Positions 33,590 through 42,213 of a DNA stretch of 64,000 nucleotides are shown piece by piece; position 1 is the stretch's first letter; each line of letters opens with the position of its first letter. A program made the translations under genes and the position numbers. The stretch covers positions 1 to 64,000 of the forward strand of contig JAJFIV010000034.1 in the NCBI GenBank assembly GCA_021774625.1, read 5' to 3'. The DNA is from Alphaproteobacteria bacterium (GTDB lineage: Bacteria > Pseudomonadota > Alphaproteobacteria > Sphingomonadales > JAKSBY01). The notes beneath the pieces were generated by a model. The model searched no databases and was not told the origin of the DNA. It saw nothing but the letters and a program-made list of their open reading frames with translations.

Positions 33590-34970
33590 GTTTTTCCATC
33601 CTGCGGTAAAGTGCGGCCCGGGTGATGCCGAGCTGATGGGCTGCGCGGGAGACATTCCCCTGATGTCTGCGAAGCGCCGATTCCACCGCCCTTTTTTCCA
33701 GGCTGTCGAGATTGAGAGTGTCCAAAACCGGTTCTGACGCCGTTAAGGCCGGCATGGCGGCAGGTTCGCTGAGGTTGAAATCCTTTGCCATGATCTGGTC
33801 TTCATCCGATAAAATCACCGCCCGCTCGACCGCATGCCGCAGCGCCCGGATATTTCCCGGCCAGGCATAGGCCGTTATCTCGGACAAGGTGGCCGGGCTG
33901 ATTTCCTTTTCCGCCCGGTTATACTTTTTGCAATAGACGGAAATAAACGCCCTGACCAGAAGCGGAATATCTTCCGCCCGTTCCCGCAGGGGCGGCAGGG
34001 GAATTTCCACAGTGTTGAGGCGATAGAGCAGATCCTGGCGGAAGATTGCTTCATCGCGCAATTTAGCAGCCGCAAGATTGGTCGCGGAGATGACCCGGAC
34101 ATCAATTGCCACCGGCGCATTGGCGCCCACCGGCGTCACTTCTCTCTGCTCAAGGGCAGTCAGCAGCTTTGCCTGCATATGGAGGGGGATATTGCCAATT
34201 TCGTCAAGGAAAAGCGTTCCGCCATGTGCGGCCTGAAAGCGCCCGATCCGGTCCTGCCGGGCATCGGTAAAGGCGCCCTTTTTGTGGCCGAATAATTCGC
34301 TTTCAAAAAGACTTTCGGACACCGCTCCCAAATCGACAGCCATGAAAATTTCATCTTTTCTGTGCGATTGCGCGTGCAGTTCGCGGGCGATCAGTTCCTT
34401 GCCCGTGCCGTTTTCACCCAGAATCAGGACATTGGCCTCGGTGGGGGCTGCCCGATTGACAATGGAAAGCACTTCGCGGACCGCACGGGATTGGCCGAGA
34501 ATTTTCTGCTGCGGTTTTGTAAGCTGGGAGGTCAGTTCCCGATTTTGCGATTTGAGCTGCTGCGTTTCGCGGCGGCTTTCGCGCAGCCGCAGGGCCGAAT
34601 GGACGGTCGCCACCAGTTTTTCATTCTGCCACGGTTTGATAATAAAATCCGTAGCCCCCTGTTTCATCGCATTGACCGCCGCATCGACACTGCCATAGGC
34701 GGTAATAAGAATCACCACGGCATCGGGATCAATCTCGAGAATTTTGTTCAGCCAGAGGAAGCCTTCCCTGCCGGACTGCTCGCCGATGGCGTAATTCATA
34801 TCCAGAAGGATGACATCTACGGGGTTTTCGGCAATCAGGCCGGGGATATCCTCAGGATCGCTGATGGTGGAGACCGAGGCGAAATGCTGTTTCAGCAACA
34901 GCCTGCCCGCAGTCTGAATGTCGAGGCTGTCATCAACGATTAAAATATGGCCGGGAGACCGGGTCACCAT
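33579..34970 (-). CDS. Sigma-54-dependent NtrC-family response regulator
   Basis: 463 residues: receiver with Asp57 in VILLDMNYA and the Lys in FIIKPW; AAA+ domain with ILGENGTGKELIARELH (Walker A), GAFTDA at the sigma-54 contact loop (the consensus is GAFTGA), GGTLFLDEIGN (Walker B), and R-finger regions; Fis-type HTH at the C-terminus (GNVSRAAHQLGITRAALYRRM). It opens sigma-54 promoters; a matching promoter lies in the divergent gap. The ATG at 34970 sits 8 bases after AGGAG and is preferred to the GTG at 34979. Confidence 0.94.
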   Translation of the reverse strand: MVTRSPGHILIVDDSLDIQTAGRLLLKQHFASVSTISDPEDIPGLIAENPVDVILLDMNYAIGEQSGREGFLWLNKILEIDPDAVVILITAYGSVDAAVNAMKQGATDFIIKPWQNEKLVATVHSALRLRESRRETQQLKSQNRELTSQLTKPQQKILGQSRAVREVLSIVNRAAPTEANVLILGENGTGKELIARELHAQSHRKDEIFMAVDLGAVSESLFESELFGHKKGAFTDARQDRIGRFQAAHGGTLFLDEIGNIPLHMQAKLLTALEQREVTPVGANAPVAIDVRVISATNLAAAKLRDEAIFRQDLLYRLNTVEIPLPPLRERAEDIPLLVRAFISVYCKKYNRAEKEISPATLSEITAYAWPGNIRALRHAVERAVILSDEDQIMAKDFNLSEPAAMPALTASEPVLDTLNLDSLEKRAVESALRRHQGNVSRAAHQLGITRAALYRRMEKHGL

Positions 34971-35002
34971 TTTATTCACTCCTGCATCCTGCTGCGGACG
35001 TC

Positions 35003-35019
35003 CGGATCACCGTGATCCG
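35003..35019. promoter_or_regulatory. Palindrome, candidate upstream activator site
   Basis: Perfect 8-bp arms CGGATCAC / GTGATCCG with a single central base, about 130 bases upstream of the -24/-12 promoter, a usual distance for an NtrC-type enhancer. Just downstream, two near-identical TTCGYACAC words (about 35036 and 35057) may be further sites. Functional role is inference. Confidence 0.5.
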
Positions 35020-35147
35020 TGCGGATTGTTCATATTCGCACACAACCTGTCCGTTTTCGTACACTTTTTTGAGTCCACCCTCCTGTCAAGTCTTAAGAAA
35101 CGTTAAGAATTCCGGGGCCCTGGAATATTTCCTAGCAATTTTCATAC

Positions 35148-35164
35148 CTGGCATGGCTCTTGCT
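35148..35164 (+). promoter_or_regulatory. Sigma-54 (-24/-12) promoter of the transporter operon
   Basis: CTGGCATGGCTCTTGCT fits the consensus YTGGCACGRNNNTTGCW with one mismatch; the invariant GG and GC are 10 bases apart. It lies 38 bases upstream of the adaptor ATG, allowing a leader of about 25 bases. The sigma-54 activator is encoded divergently next to it. Confidence 0.85.
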
Positions 35165-35201
35165 GCGTATGGGCATGTAAAAATGCGATGGGTGACTTTT
35201 C

Positions 35202-36467
35202 ATGAGTATGGACCGGAAAATCGAACGCAAATATCCCAAATGGATGAAGCCGGCTATTATTGGCGGCGGGACTGCGATTGTTTTGATTGCTGGCGCCATC
35301 ACCTTAAGCCCGGAAGCGGGCCGCACCCTCAAAGTCAATGATGACCGGATTGTGGTTTCCACCGTTACCCGCGGCCAGTTTGATGATTTTATCCCCGTTC
35401 GCGGCCGGGTCGAGCCCCTGAAAACGATTTTTCTCGATGCGGTCGAGGGTGGCCAGGTCGAGGCTATTCATATTGAGGATGGCGCATCGGTGGCGCCCGG
35501 CCAGTTGCTGGTGGAGCTTTCCAATACACAATTGCAGCTGGATGTGATCGCCCGCGAATCGGAAGTAACCCAGCAGCTCAATAACCTGCGCAGCCTGGAA
35601 CTGGCGCATGAACAGAACCGGCTGAGCCACAAGCGCGAACTGGTCGAAATCAATTACCAGCTGGTGCGTCTGGGGCGGGAAGTGGAACGCCGCAAGGAAC
35701 TGGTCGCGAGAGGCAATGCGCCGGTGCGCGAGCTGGAAAATTTCCAGGACGAGTTTGAATATTACACCAATCTTAAAGTGGTGCGGCTGGAAAGCCAGGC
35801 AACCGATGAACGGCTGCAAAAGGCTCAGCAGGTCCAGTTGCGTCTCGCCACCGAACAGCTTGAGAAAAATCTTACCATCGCCCGTAAAAATCTCGACGGC
35901 CTGAATGTCCAGTCTCCGGTGACCGGCAGACTGACGGCGTTTGATCTCGAGGTCGGCCAGTCCCTCAGCCCGGGCGAACGGATCGGCCAGATTGATGATC
36001 CGGACAATTTCAAGGTATCCGCCGATATTGATGAATTTTACCTTGGCCGGGTCGATATCGATCAGATCGGCATTCTGACCCTGGGCGGCGCTGACTATCT
36101 GCTGCGTATCAGCAAGGTCTATCCGCAGGTGAATAACGGCCAGTTTGAAGTGGACCTGGTGTTTGCAGACGGCAGTCAGCCCGGCAATATCCGCCGCGGC
36201 CAGACGCTGCAGATGCGTCTGCAGCTTGGCGACCCTTCGGAAGCGCTGCTGATTCCCAACGGCGCCTTTTATCAGGATACCGGCGGCAACTGGGTGTTTG
36301 TGGTGTCATCCGATGGCAGTCAGGCGATCCGCCGCAATGTCCGGATGGGGCGGCGCAATCTGCAGTTTATCGAAGTTCTGGACGGACTGGAACCCGGCGA
36401 ACGGGTCGTGACGTCCCCCTATACCAACTATCTCAATATGGACCGGCTTGAACTCGGATCATCATAA
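35202..36467 (+). CDS. HlyD/MacA-like periplasmic adaptor (membrane fusion protein)
   Basis: 421 residues. N-terminal membrane anchor near residues 17-37 (PAIIGGGTAIVLIAGAITL), then a split biotinyl-lipoyl domain (PVRGRVEPLKTIFLDAVEGGQVEAIHIEDGASVAPGQLLVEL ... NLDGLNVQSPVTGRLTAFDLEVGQSLSPGERIGQI) flanking a long coiled-coil hairpin, then beta-barrel and membrane-proximal domains. Proteins of this type link an inner-membrane ABC permease to the periplasm or to an outer-membrane channel. First gene downstream of the sigma-54 promoter, followed by the ATPase. Confidence 0.92.
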   Translation: MSMDRKIERKYPKWMKPAIIGGGTAIVLIAGAITLSPEAGRTLKVNDDRIVVSTVTRGQFDDFIPVRGRVEPLKTIFLDAVEGGQVEAIHIEDGASVAPGQLLVELSNTQLQLDVIARESEVTQQLNNLRSLELAHEQNRLSHKRELVEINYQLVRLGREVERRKELVARGNAPVRELENFQDEFEYYTNLKVVRLESQATDERLQKAQQVQLRLATEQLEKNLTIARKNLDGLNVQSPVTGRLTAFDLEVGQSLSPGERIGQIDDPDNFKVSADIDEFYLGRVDIDQIGILTLGGADYLLRISKVYPQVNNGQFEVDLVFADGSQPGNIRRGQTLQMRLQLGDPSEALLIPNGAFYQDTGGNWVFVVSSDGSQAIRRNVRMGRRNLQFIEVLDGLEPGERVVTSPYTNYLNMDRLELGSS

Positions 36468-36518
36468 TCCCGGCCTGAGACACGACAGCGTTAGCTTAAT
36501 AATAAAAGGACAAGAATA

Positions 36519-37205
36519 ATGCTCAAACTTCAAGACCTGACAAAGGCCTACCGCACGGATGAAGTGGAAACAACCGCACTCAACAAGGTCAATATCAATA
36601 TCAATGCCGGCGAGTTTGTCGCCATCATGGGTCCCTCGGGCTGCGGGAAATCAACTCTGCTGAATATTGTCGGCATGCTCGATAACCCGACATCCGGCGC
36701 TTATATTTTCCTCAATGAGGATGTGGCGGGCTATCCGGAATCGAAACTCGCCAAAATCCGCAAGGAAAATATCGGCTTTATTTTCCAGAGCTTTAATCTG
36801 ATCGATGAACTGACGGTCGGGGAAAATATCGAGCTCGCGCTGCTCTATCATGATGATGTTTCGTCCAAGGAGCGGAAGGAGCGGGTTACAGCCGCCATGG
36901 ATAAAATGGGCATCGCGCATCGCGCCAAACACATGCCGTCGCAGCTTTCCGGCGGTCAGCAGCAGCGCGTCGCCATTGCCCGCGCCGTGGTCGCCAACCC
37001 CAATATGATCCTGGCCGATGAGCCGACCGGTAATCTCGATTCCGCCAACGGCGAAGAGGTTATGAACCTGCTGACGGCGCTCAACAAAGAAGGGACGACC
37101 ATCGTCATGGTGACCCATTCCGATCACCACGCCCAATATGCCCAGCGCACCATCAATCTTCTGGACGGCCAGGTGGTAACGGAGAATCTGCGGGCGGCGC
37201 AATAA
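36519..37205 (+). CDS. ABC transporter ATP-binding protein (MacB/LolD type)
   Basis: 228 residues: Walker [10 protein letters not shown] (38-46), Q-loop FIFQSFNLI, signature LSGGQQQR, Walker [13 protein letters not shown], switch His in VTHSDHHA. The [18 protein letters not shown] stretch is typical of ATPases for type VII (FtsX/MacB/LolCDE) transporters, which use ATP for periplasmic work rather than direct transport. It is the only ATPase gene for the six permeases that follow. Confidence 0.95.
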   Translation: MLKLQDLTKAYRTDEVETTALNKVNININAGEFVAIMGPSGCGKSTLLNIVGMLDNPTSGAYIFLNEDVAGYPESKLAKIRKENIGFIFQSFNLIDELTVGENIELALLYHDDVSSKERKERVTAAMDKMGIAHRAKHMPSQLSGGQQQRVAIARAVVANPNMILADEPTGNLDSANGEEVMNLLTALNKEGTTIVMVTHSDHHAQYAQRTINLLDGQVVTENLRAAQ

Positions 37206-37231
37206 GACAGGGAGGAGCCACAGAAGGCGCC

Positions 37232-39697
37232 ATGTATAAAAACTATGTCATCACCGCTTTTCGCAATCTGATCAAAAACAGATTGTATTCGACGATCAAT
37301 GTGCTGGGGCTGGCCATTGGGCTGACGGTGTGTCTGCTGATCTTTCTCTTTGTCCGGTTTGAACTGAGCTATGATGACTGGCTGCCGGGGGCGGATCGAA
37401 CCTACCGGCTGGAAACCACGTTTCATGTTCCGGGGCGGGAGCCGATTGTGACCGCCTATTCCATGGCGCCCCTGCGTTCCGCGCTGGAACAGCAGGGGGT
37501 GGAAATTGATCATATCGCCCGTTTTACGCCTTTCTGGATATCCCTGTCGCGGGACAATATCCTGTTCAATGAACAGGCGGTTTATTCCGATCCCGACATT
37601 CTGGATTTCTTTGATTTCACCTATCTGGAGGGCAGCAGGGAACGAGCGCTGACCTACCCGACGTCTATTGTTCTGACCCGCAGCCTGAAGGAAAAATATT
37701 TTGGCGGCGCGCCGGCGCTGGGCGAAACGATTATTGTCGATGGCGATGTACCGTTTACCGTCGATGCGGTGATCGAGGACCTGCCGGATAACAGCCATTT
37801 TCTTCTGAATATCATTGCCCCGATTTCCGCCCCCACTTTTTATTCCCGCGACCGGATTGAGACGCGCTGGGACAGAGGGTCCGTGATGACTTATATACAA
37901 TTGGCGGATGGCGAAAGGCCGGAAGCTGTCACTGATCGCTTCAACACGATTATCGAAACATTCGTGCCCGAGATCAATTTGCAGGGCGCCAGTATTCCCG
38001 GCGAAGATGTGATTGAATTACGCATGGTGCCGGTGCGGGATATTCATCTTTTTTCCAAATCGGGAAATAATATGAAACCCGGTGGCAACCCCAATATTGT
38101 TTATCTTTTTACCGGCATTGCGTTTCTTATTCTCTCTATTGCCATCGTCAATTTTGTCGGCCTGACAACGGCCCGCTATACGCTGCGCAACAAGGAAGTG
38201 GCGCTTCGAAAGGTGCTGGGCGCGGGGCGCAAAGACCTTATCATGCAGTTCCTGGGTGAAGCGGGCCTTTTTATGTCGGTCGCCATCCTTATCGCTTTTG
38301 TGCTGAGTGAACTGGCGCTGCCCTGGTTCAATAATCTGGTTGGCCTCGAGCTTACCATCCAGATGTTGCTGACACCGTTGAATACGGGTCTGGTGATCTT
38401 TTTCGTCGCGCTGACGACGCTGGCGGCAGGTCTGTATCCGGCCTTCTTTCTGTCATCCGTCAGACCGGCGGCAACACTGGGTGAGCGGGGATCAGCTTTT
38501 CTTAAACCTGGCCTGATGCGCTCGGCGATCGTATTTTTTCAGTTTATCATCACCATCGTACTGATCGTTGCGGTCACGGTGATTTATCAGCAGATCAATT
38601 ATGCGAAAAATCTTGATCTGGGATTTGAAAGCGAAAACCGGCTGGTTCTTTCCGGTATTCAGCGCGGACCGGATGAAACAATTTATAACACAGACACTCT
38701 GACGCAACAGCTTTTGCGCCATCCGGATATTCTGACGGTTGCCGCTTCGCAAAGCATTCCCTCACAGGCCATTCGCGCCACAGGCGTCTTTCAACGGGCC
38801 AATGGCGATGCGGCGGAAAGTTTTACCCTCAGCACCCTGTCTGTGGGCTTGGATTTTTTCCAGGCTTTCGGCATTGATCCAGTCGCGGGGCGTCTCTTTT
38901 CACGTGACTTTTCCACCGACGATCTGACGGCGCCCACAACTGCGCCGCCCAAAAACTCCGCCGCTGTCATTGTCAATGTAAGCGCCGCCCGGCAACTGGG
39001 TTTTGCCCGGCCCGAGGTGGCCATCGACCAGGTCGTCCGGCAAAATCGGGGCGACGGGACTCGCTATGAATTCACGATTGTCGGCGTTGTGCCGGATTTC
39101 AAATGGCGCTCGGCGCTTGATCCTGTCCAGCCCATCATTTTCTATTCGGACCGCAGCCAGATCGTGCACCTGACCCTGCATTTGCGCGGCGGACATAACA
39201 ATGATGTTTATGCCCATATTGACGAAGTGTGGAACGGGGTGTTCGCCGATCAGGAAATTATACGCCAATTTCTCTCCGATATGATGCAACAGCTTTTTCT
39301 GGCGGAAGACACGCTGATCACGGTCCTGCTGGTCTTCGCCGTGCTCGCAATGGGGGTGGCGGGATTAGGCCTGTTCGGACTTGCCGCTTTTGCCGCGCAG
39401 CGACGCACCCGGGAGATTGCCATCCGCAAGGTTCTGGGGGCTTCTATTCCCGATATTCTGCGCCTGCTGGTCTGGCAGTTTTCAAAGCCGGTGATCCTGG
39501 CCAACCTGATCGCCTGGCCGATCGCCTATTATGCCATGTCCGACTGGCTGGAAAACTATGCCTTTCGCATTGACCTGACGCTGCTGCCCTTTGTCTTTGC
39601 CGCCGTCATAGCCCTTTTTACCGCGATTACCACGGTCAGCAGCCACGCCTTCAACGTGGCGCGGTCCAATCCCGTCCTTGGACTGAGATACGAATAG
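37232..39697 (+). CDS. FtsX/MacB-type ABC permease, paralog 1 of 6
   Basis: 821 residues with two FtsX-like halves. TM1 (20-41), first MacB-type periplasmic domain to about 285, TM2-4, TM5 at about 430, a second periplasmic domain, then TM6-8. Coupling-helix motifs that would contact the ATPase occur twice: KEVALRKVLGAG (321-332) and REIAIRKVLGAS (about 728). The C-terminus NPVLGLRYE is shared in form by all six. Starts 26 bases after the ATPase with AGGGAGGAG. Closest by eye to paralog 6 in the MKPGGN...Y.F segment before TM2. Confidence 0.92.
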   Translation: MYKNYVITAFRNLIKNRLYSTINVLGLAIGLTVCLLIFLFVRFELSYDDWLPGADRTYRLETTFHVPGREPIVTAYSMAPLRSALEQQGVEIDHIARFTPFWISLSRDNILFNEQAVYSDPDILDFFDFTYLEGSRERALTYPTSIVLTRSLKEKYFGGAPALGETIIVDGDVPFTVDAVIEDLPDNSHFLLNIIAPISAPTFYSRDRIETRWDRGSVMTYIQLADGERPEAVTDRFNTIIETFVPEINLQGASIPGEDVIELRMVPVRDIHLFSKSGNNMKPGGNPNIVYLFTGIAFLILSIAIVNFVGLTTARYTLRNKEVALRKVLGAGRKDLIMQFLGEAGLFMSVAILIAFVLSELALPWFNNLVGLELTIQMLLTPLNTGLVIFFVALTTLAAGLYPAFFLSSVRPAATLGERGSAFLKPGLMRSAIVFFQFIITIVLIVAVTVIYQQINYAKNLDLGFESENRLVLSGIQRGPDETIYNTDTLTQQLLRHPDILTVAASQSIPSQAIRATGVFQRANGDAAESFTLSTLSVGLDFFQAFGIDPVAGRLFSRDFSTDDLTAPTTAPPKNSAAVIVNVSAARQLGFARPEVAIDQVVRQNRGDGTRYEFTIVGVVPDFKWRSALDPVQPIIFYSDRSQIVHLTLHLRGGHNNDVYAHIDEVWNGVFADQEIIRQFLSDMMQQLFLAEDTLITVLLVFAVLAMGVAGLGLFGLAAFAAQRRTREIAIRKVLGASIPDILRLLVWQFSKPVILANLIAWPIAYYAMSDWLENYAFRIDLTLLPFVFAAVIALFTAITTVSSHAFNVARSNPVLGLRYE

Positions 39698-39706
39698 GGA
39701 GAGAAA

Positions 39707-42193
39707 ATGTATAAAAATTACGTCACGACAGCGCTGCGGAATCTCTTCAAGAACAAGCTTTATTCCGCCATCAATATTCTCGGCCTCACAGTGGGCCTGG
39801 CGGCGGGGCTTTTGATCTTTCTGTTTGTGCGCTGGGAACTCAGTTACGATCAATGGGTGCCGGACGGAGAGCGGATTTACCGGCTGCACAGCACCTATGA
39901 AATACCGGGCCGCAGCCCGTTCCGGACGGTTCGATCATCCGGCCCGATGGCGGAAAATCTGCCGCTTAGCTTTCCGGAAATCGAATCCATTGTGCGCCTG
40001 AATTATATCAGCCCGACCATCCTGCATGAAGGCGAGGCTTTCAATCAACAAGTCACAATGGTTGATCCCAGTTTTTTCGATGTCTTCGATCTGCCCATGG
40101 CGGAAGGAACGCCTGAGGGGGCCTTGCGGGATTTCAGTTCAATCCTGATATCGGAAAGTACCCGGCAGCGTTATTTCGGCGATCAGCCCGCTCTCGGAAA
40201 AACCATGGTCTTTTGTTGCCTGCAGGGCCAAACCATCGACCTGAAAGTCACCGGGGTGCTGAAAGATATTGCGGACAATTCGCACCTGGATTTTCAGGCG
40301 CTCATTCTGATCAACAAGGAAGCGTTCCGGCAAAGCCCCTGGATGTTTGAAAGCTGGACATCGGTCAATAATCACACCTTTATCAAATTCCGTCCGGGTA
40401 CGGATATTGCAGCTTTTGAAGCGGGCCTGCCCGCCTTTATCGATGAAAAAATCCCGCCGAATCCGGATGCCGGCGTCGGCAAAACTTCGGACTTTATGAA
40501 ACTCAGTCTGATGAATTTGCGTGACCTGCATTTGCGGGCCGGTTTTCAGGCGTCCGATGTGGGTGATATCAAACCCCTTGGCAGTATGACCTCGGTCATC
40601 GGTTTTGCCGCTACCGCAATTCTTATCCTGATCATCGCATCGATTAATTTCATGAATCTGTCAACGGCGCGGTCAAGCCTCAGGGCGCGGGAAGTCAGTC
40701 TGCGCAAAGTCGTTGGCGCGAGTAAAAAACAATTGGTGCAGCAGTTTCTGGGAGAATCCTTCATTATAACGGCCATCGCCATGATCCTGGCGATTGTGGC
40801 GGTGGAACTGACGCTTCCCTGGTATAATAATTTTCTGAATCTGGAACTGAGCCTCAATCTTTTCACCGACCCGGTGTTGATTCCGGCGCTTGTCGCGGCG
40901 GTAACTCTTCTTGGAGCCATCAGCGGACTCTATCCGGCTTTCAATCTTTCCGCCTTCAAGCCGGCGCGGATTCTTGCCGCCAACCAGTCCAGCGCCTCAT
41001 CGAAAATGGGCGGGCTCAGAACGGCTTTGGTGGTTGTGCAGTTTTCAGTCACGGTGGCGCTGCTGATCATTACCGCTGTGGTCTATATCCAGACCGAATA
41101 CGCCAAATCGGTGGAGCTTGGCTTTGAGAGGGAAAACCGGCTGGTTTTGCGGGGTGTGAGGGACGGAGCAAATGCCGACAGCCGCACCGCTTTTGTGAAT
41201 GAAGTCCGGCGATTGCCGGAAGTCCGGGCGGCGGTCCTTTCCTCCGATGTGCCGACCGACAATAATGAAAACAACAATGGTTTTGCTCTGGCAGGGGATG
41301 AAAGCGCCCGGAATTATGCGCTGAATATCATTTCGACCGACTATGGCTTTATGGAGGCCTACGGTATTGATCTGCTGGCGGGACGGGATTTATCGCAGGA
41401 GTTTGGTAGCGACAATATTGTCCTGCCGCCGGAGGAAGGGGTTGTGCAAACCGTTTCCGCCCTGGTCAATGAATCGGCCGCGCGTCATCTGGGCTTTTCC
41501 GATCCTCAGGCTGCATTGGGCGCCATTCTGCGCTCTGATGTTTTCGAGGCGGGCCCCATTGAGCACAGAATTGTCGGCGTCATTCCGGACCTGCAAATGC
41601 GTTCCGTAAAATATGACGCCCGGCCGACCATTTACTTCCGCAGCGAGGCCCGGCTGAATGATCTGACCATTGTCTTTGACGGCGGCAATGCCCCGGCCCT
41701 TATCGACAAGATCGAGGCGATGTGGCGGGAGAATTATCCGCGCACGCCCTTTACCTATACGTTTCTCAATGATCTGATCACCGGCCAGTATGCGGAAGAA
41801 GACCGGCAATCCACGGTGTTCCTGTTCTTCACCGGCCTTGCCATTCTGGTGGCCTCGTTGGGTTTGTTCGGCCTTGCCTCCTTCGCCATTGTGCAAAGGA
41901 CCAAGGAAGTGGGCATCCGCAAGGTTCTGGGCGCCGATATTCCGGATATCGTCCGGCTGATGCTGTGGCAGTTCTCAAAACCGGTGCTGATAGCCAACCT
42001 GATCGCCTGGCCGGTCGCCTGGTATCTTAGCCAGAACTGGCTCGAAGGCTTCGAACAGCGCATCTCGGCTTTTAATCCTTTCATTTTCGCCGGCGCGACG
42101 CTTGCCGCACTCCTGATTGCCTGGATTACCGTTGGCGGCCACGCCATCCGCGTCGCCCGGTCCAATCCGGTCCATGCGCTGCGGTACGAATAA
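39707..42193 (+). CDS. FtsX/MacB-type ABC permease, paralog 2 of 6
   Basis: 828 residues, the longest of the six; same 8-TM two-half plan as paralog 1. Opens MYKNYVTTALRNLFKNKLYSAIN. Coupling motifs REVSLRKVVGAS and KEVGIRKVLGAD. Two adjacent Cys (MVFCCLQGQ) in the first periplasmic domain are unusual for the group and could form a redox or structural pair. Starts 9 bases after paralog 1 with AGGGAGAG. Its last 43 bases before the LRYE codons are identical to paralog 3. Confidence 0.92.
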   Translation: MYKNYVTTALRNLFKNKLYSAINILGLTVGLAAGLLIFLFVRWELSYDQWVPDGERIYRLHSTYEIPGRSPFRTVRSSGPMAENLPLSFPEIESIVRLNYISPTILHEGEAFNQQVTMVDPSFFDVFDLPMAEGTPEGALRDFSSILISESTRQRYFGDQPALGKTMVFCCLQGQTIDLKVTGVLKDIADNSHLDFQALILINKEAFRQSPWMFESWTSVNNHTFIKFRPGTDIAAFEAGLPAFIDEKIPPNPDAGVGKTSDFMKLSLMNLRDLHLRAGFQASDVGDIKPLGSMTSVIGFAATAILILIIASINFMNLSTARSSLRAREVSLRKVVGASKKQLVQQFLGESFIITAIAMILAIVAVELTLPWYNNFLNLELSLNLFTDPVLIPALVAAVTLLGAISGLYPAFNLSAFKPARILAANQSSASSKMGGLRTALVVVQFSVTVALLIITAVVYIQTEYAKSVELGFERENRLVLRGVRDGANADSRTAFVNEVRRLPEVRAAVLSSDVPTDNNENNNGFALAGDESARNYALNIISTDYGFMEAYGIDLLAGRDLSQEFGSDNIVLPPEEGVVQTVSALVNESAARHLGFSDPQAALGAILRSDVFEAGPIEHRIVGVIPDLQMRSVKYDARPTIYFRSEARLNDLTIVFDGGNAPALIDKIEAMWRENYPRTPFTYTFLNDLITGQYAEEDRQSTVFLFFTGLAILVASLGLFGLASFAIVQRTKEVGIRKVLGADIPDIVRLMLWQFSKPVLIANLIAWPVAWYLSQNWLEGFEQRISAFNPFIFAGATLAALLIAWITVGGHAIRVARSNPVHALRYE

Positions 42194-42213
42194 ACAGCCA
42201 AAGGAGGAAAAAG

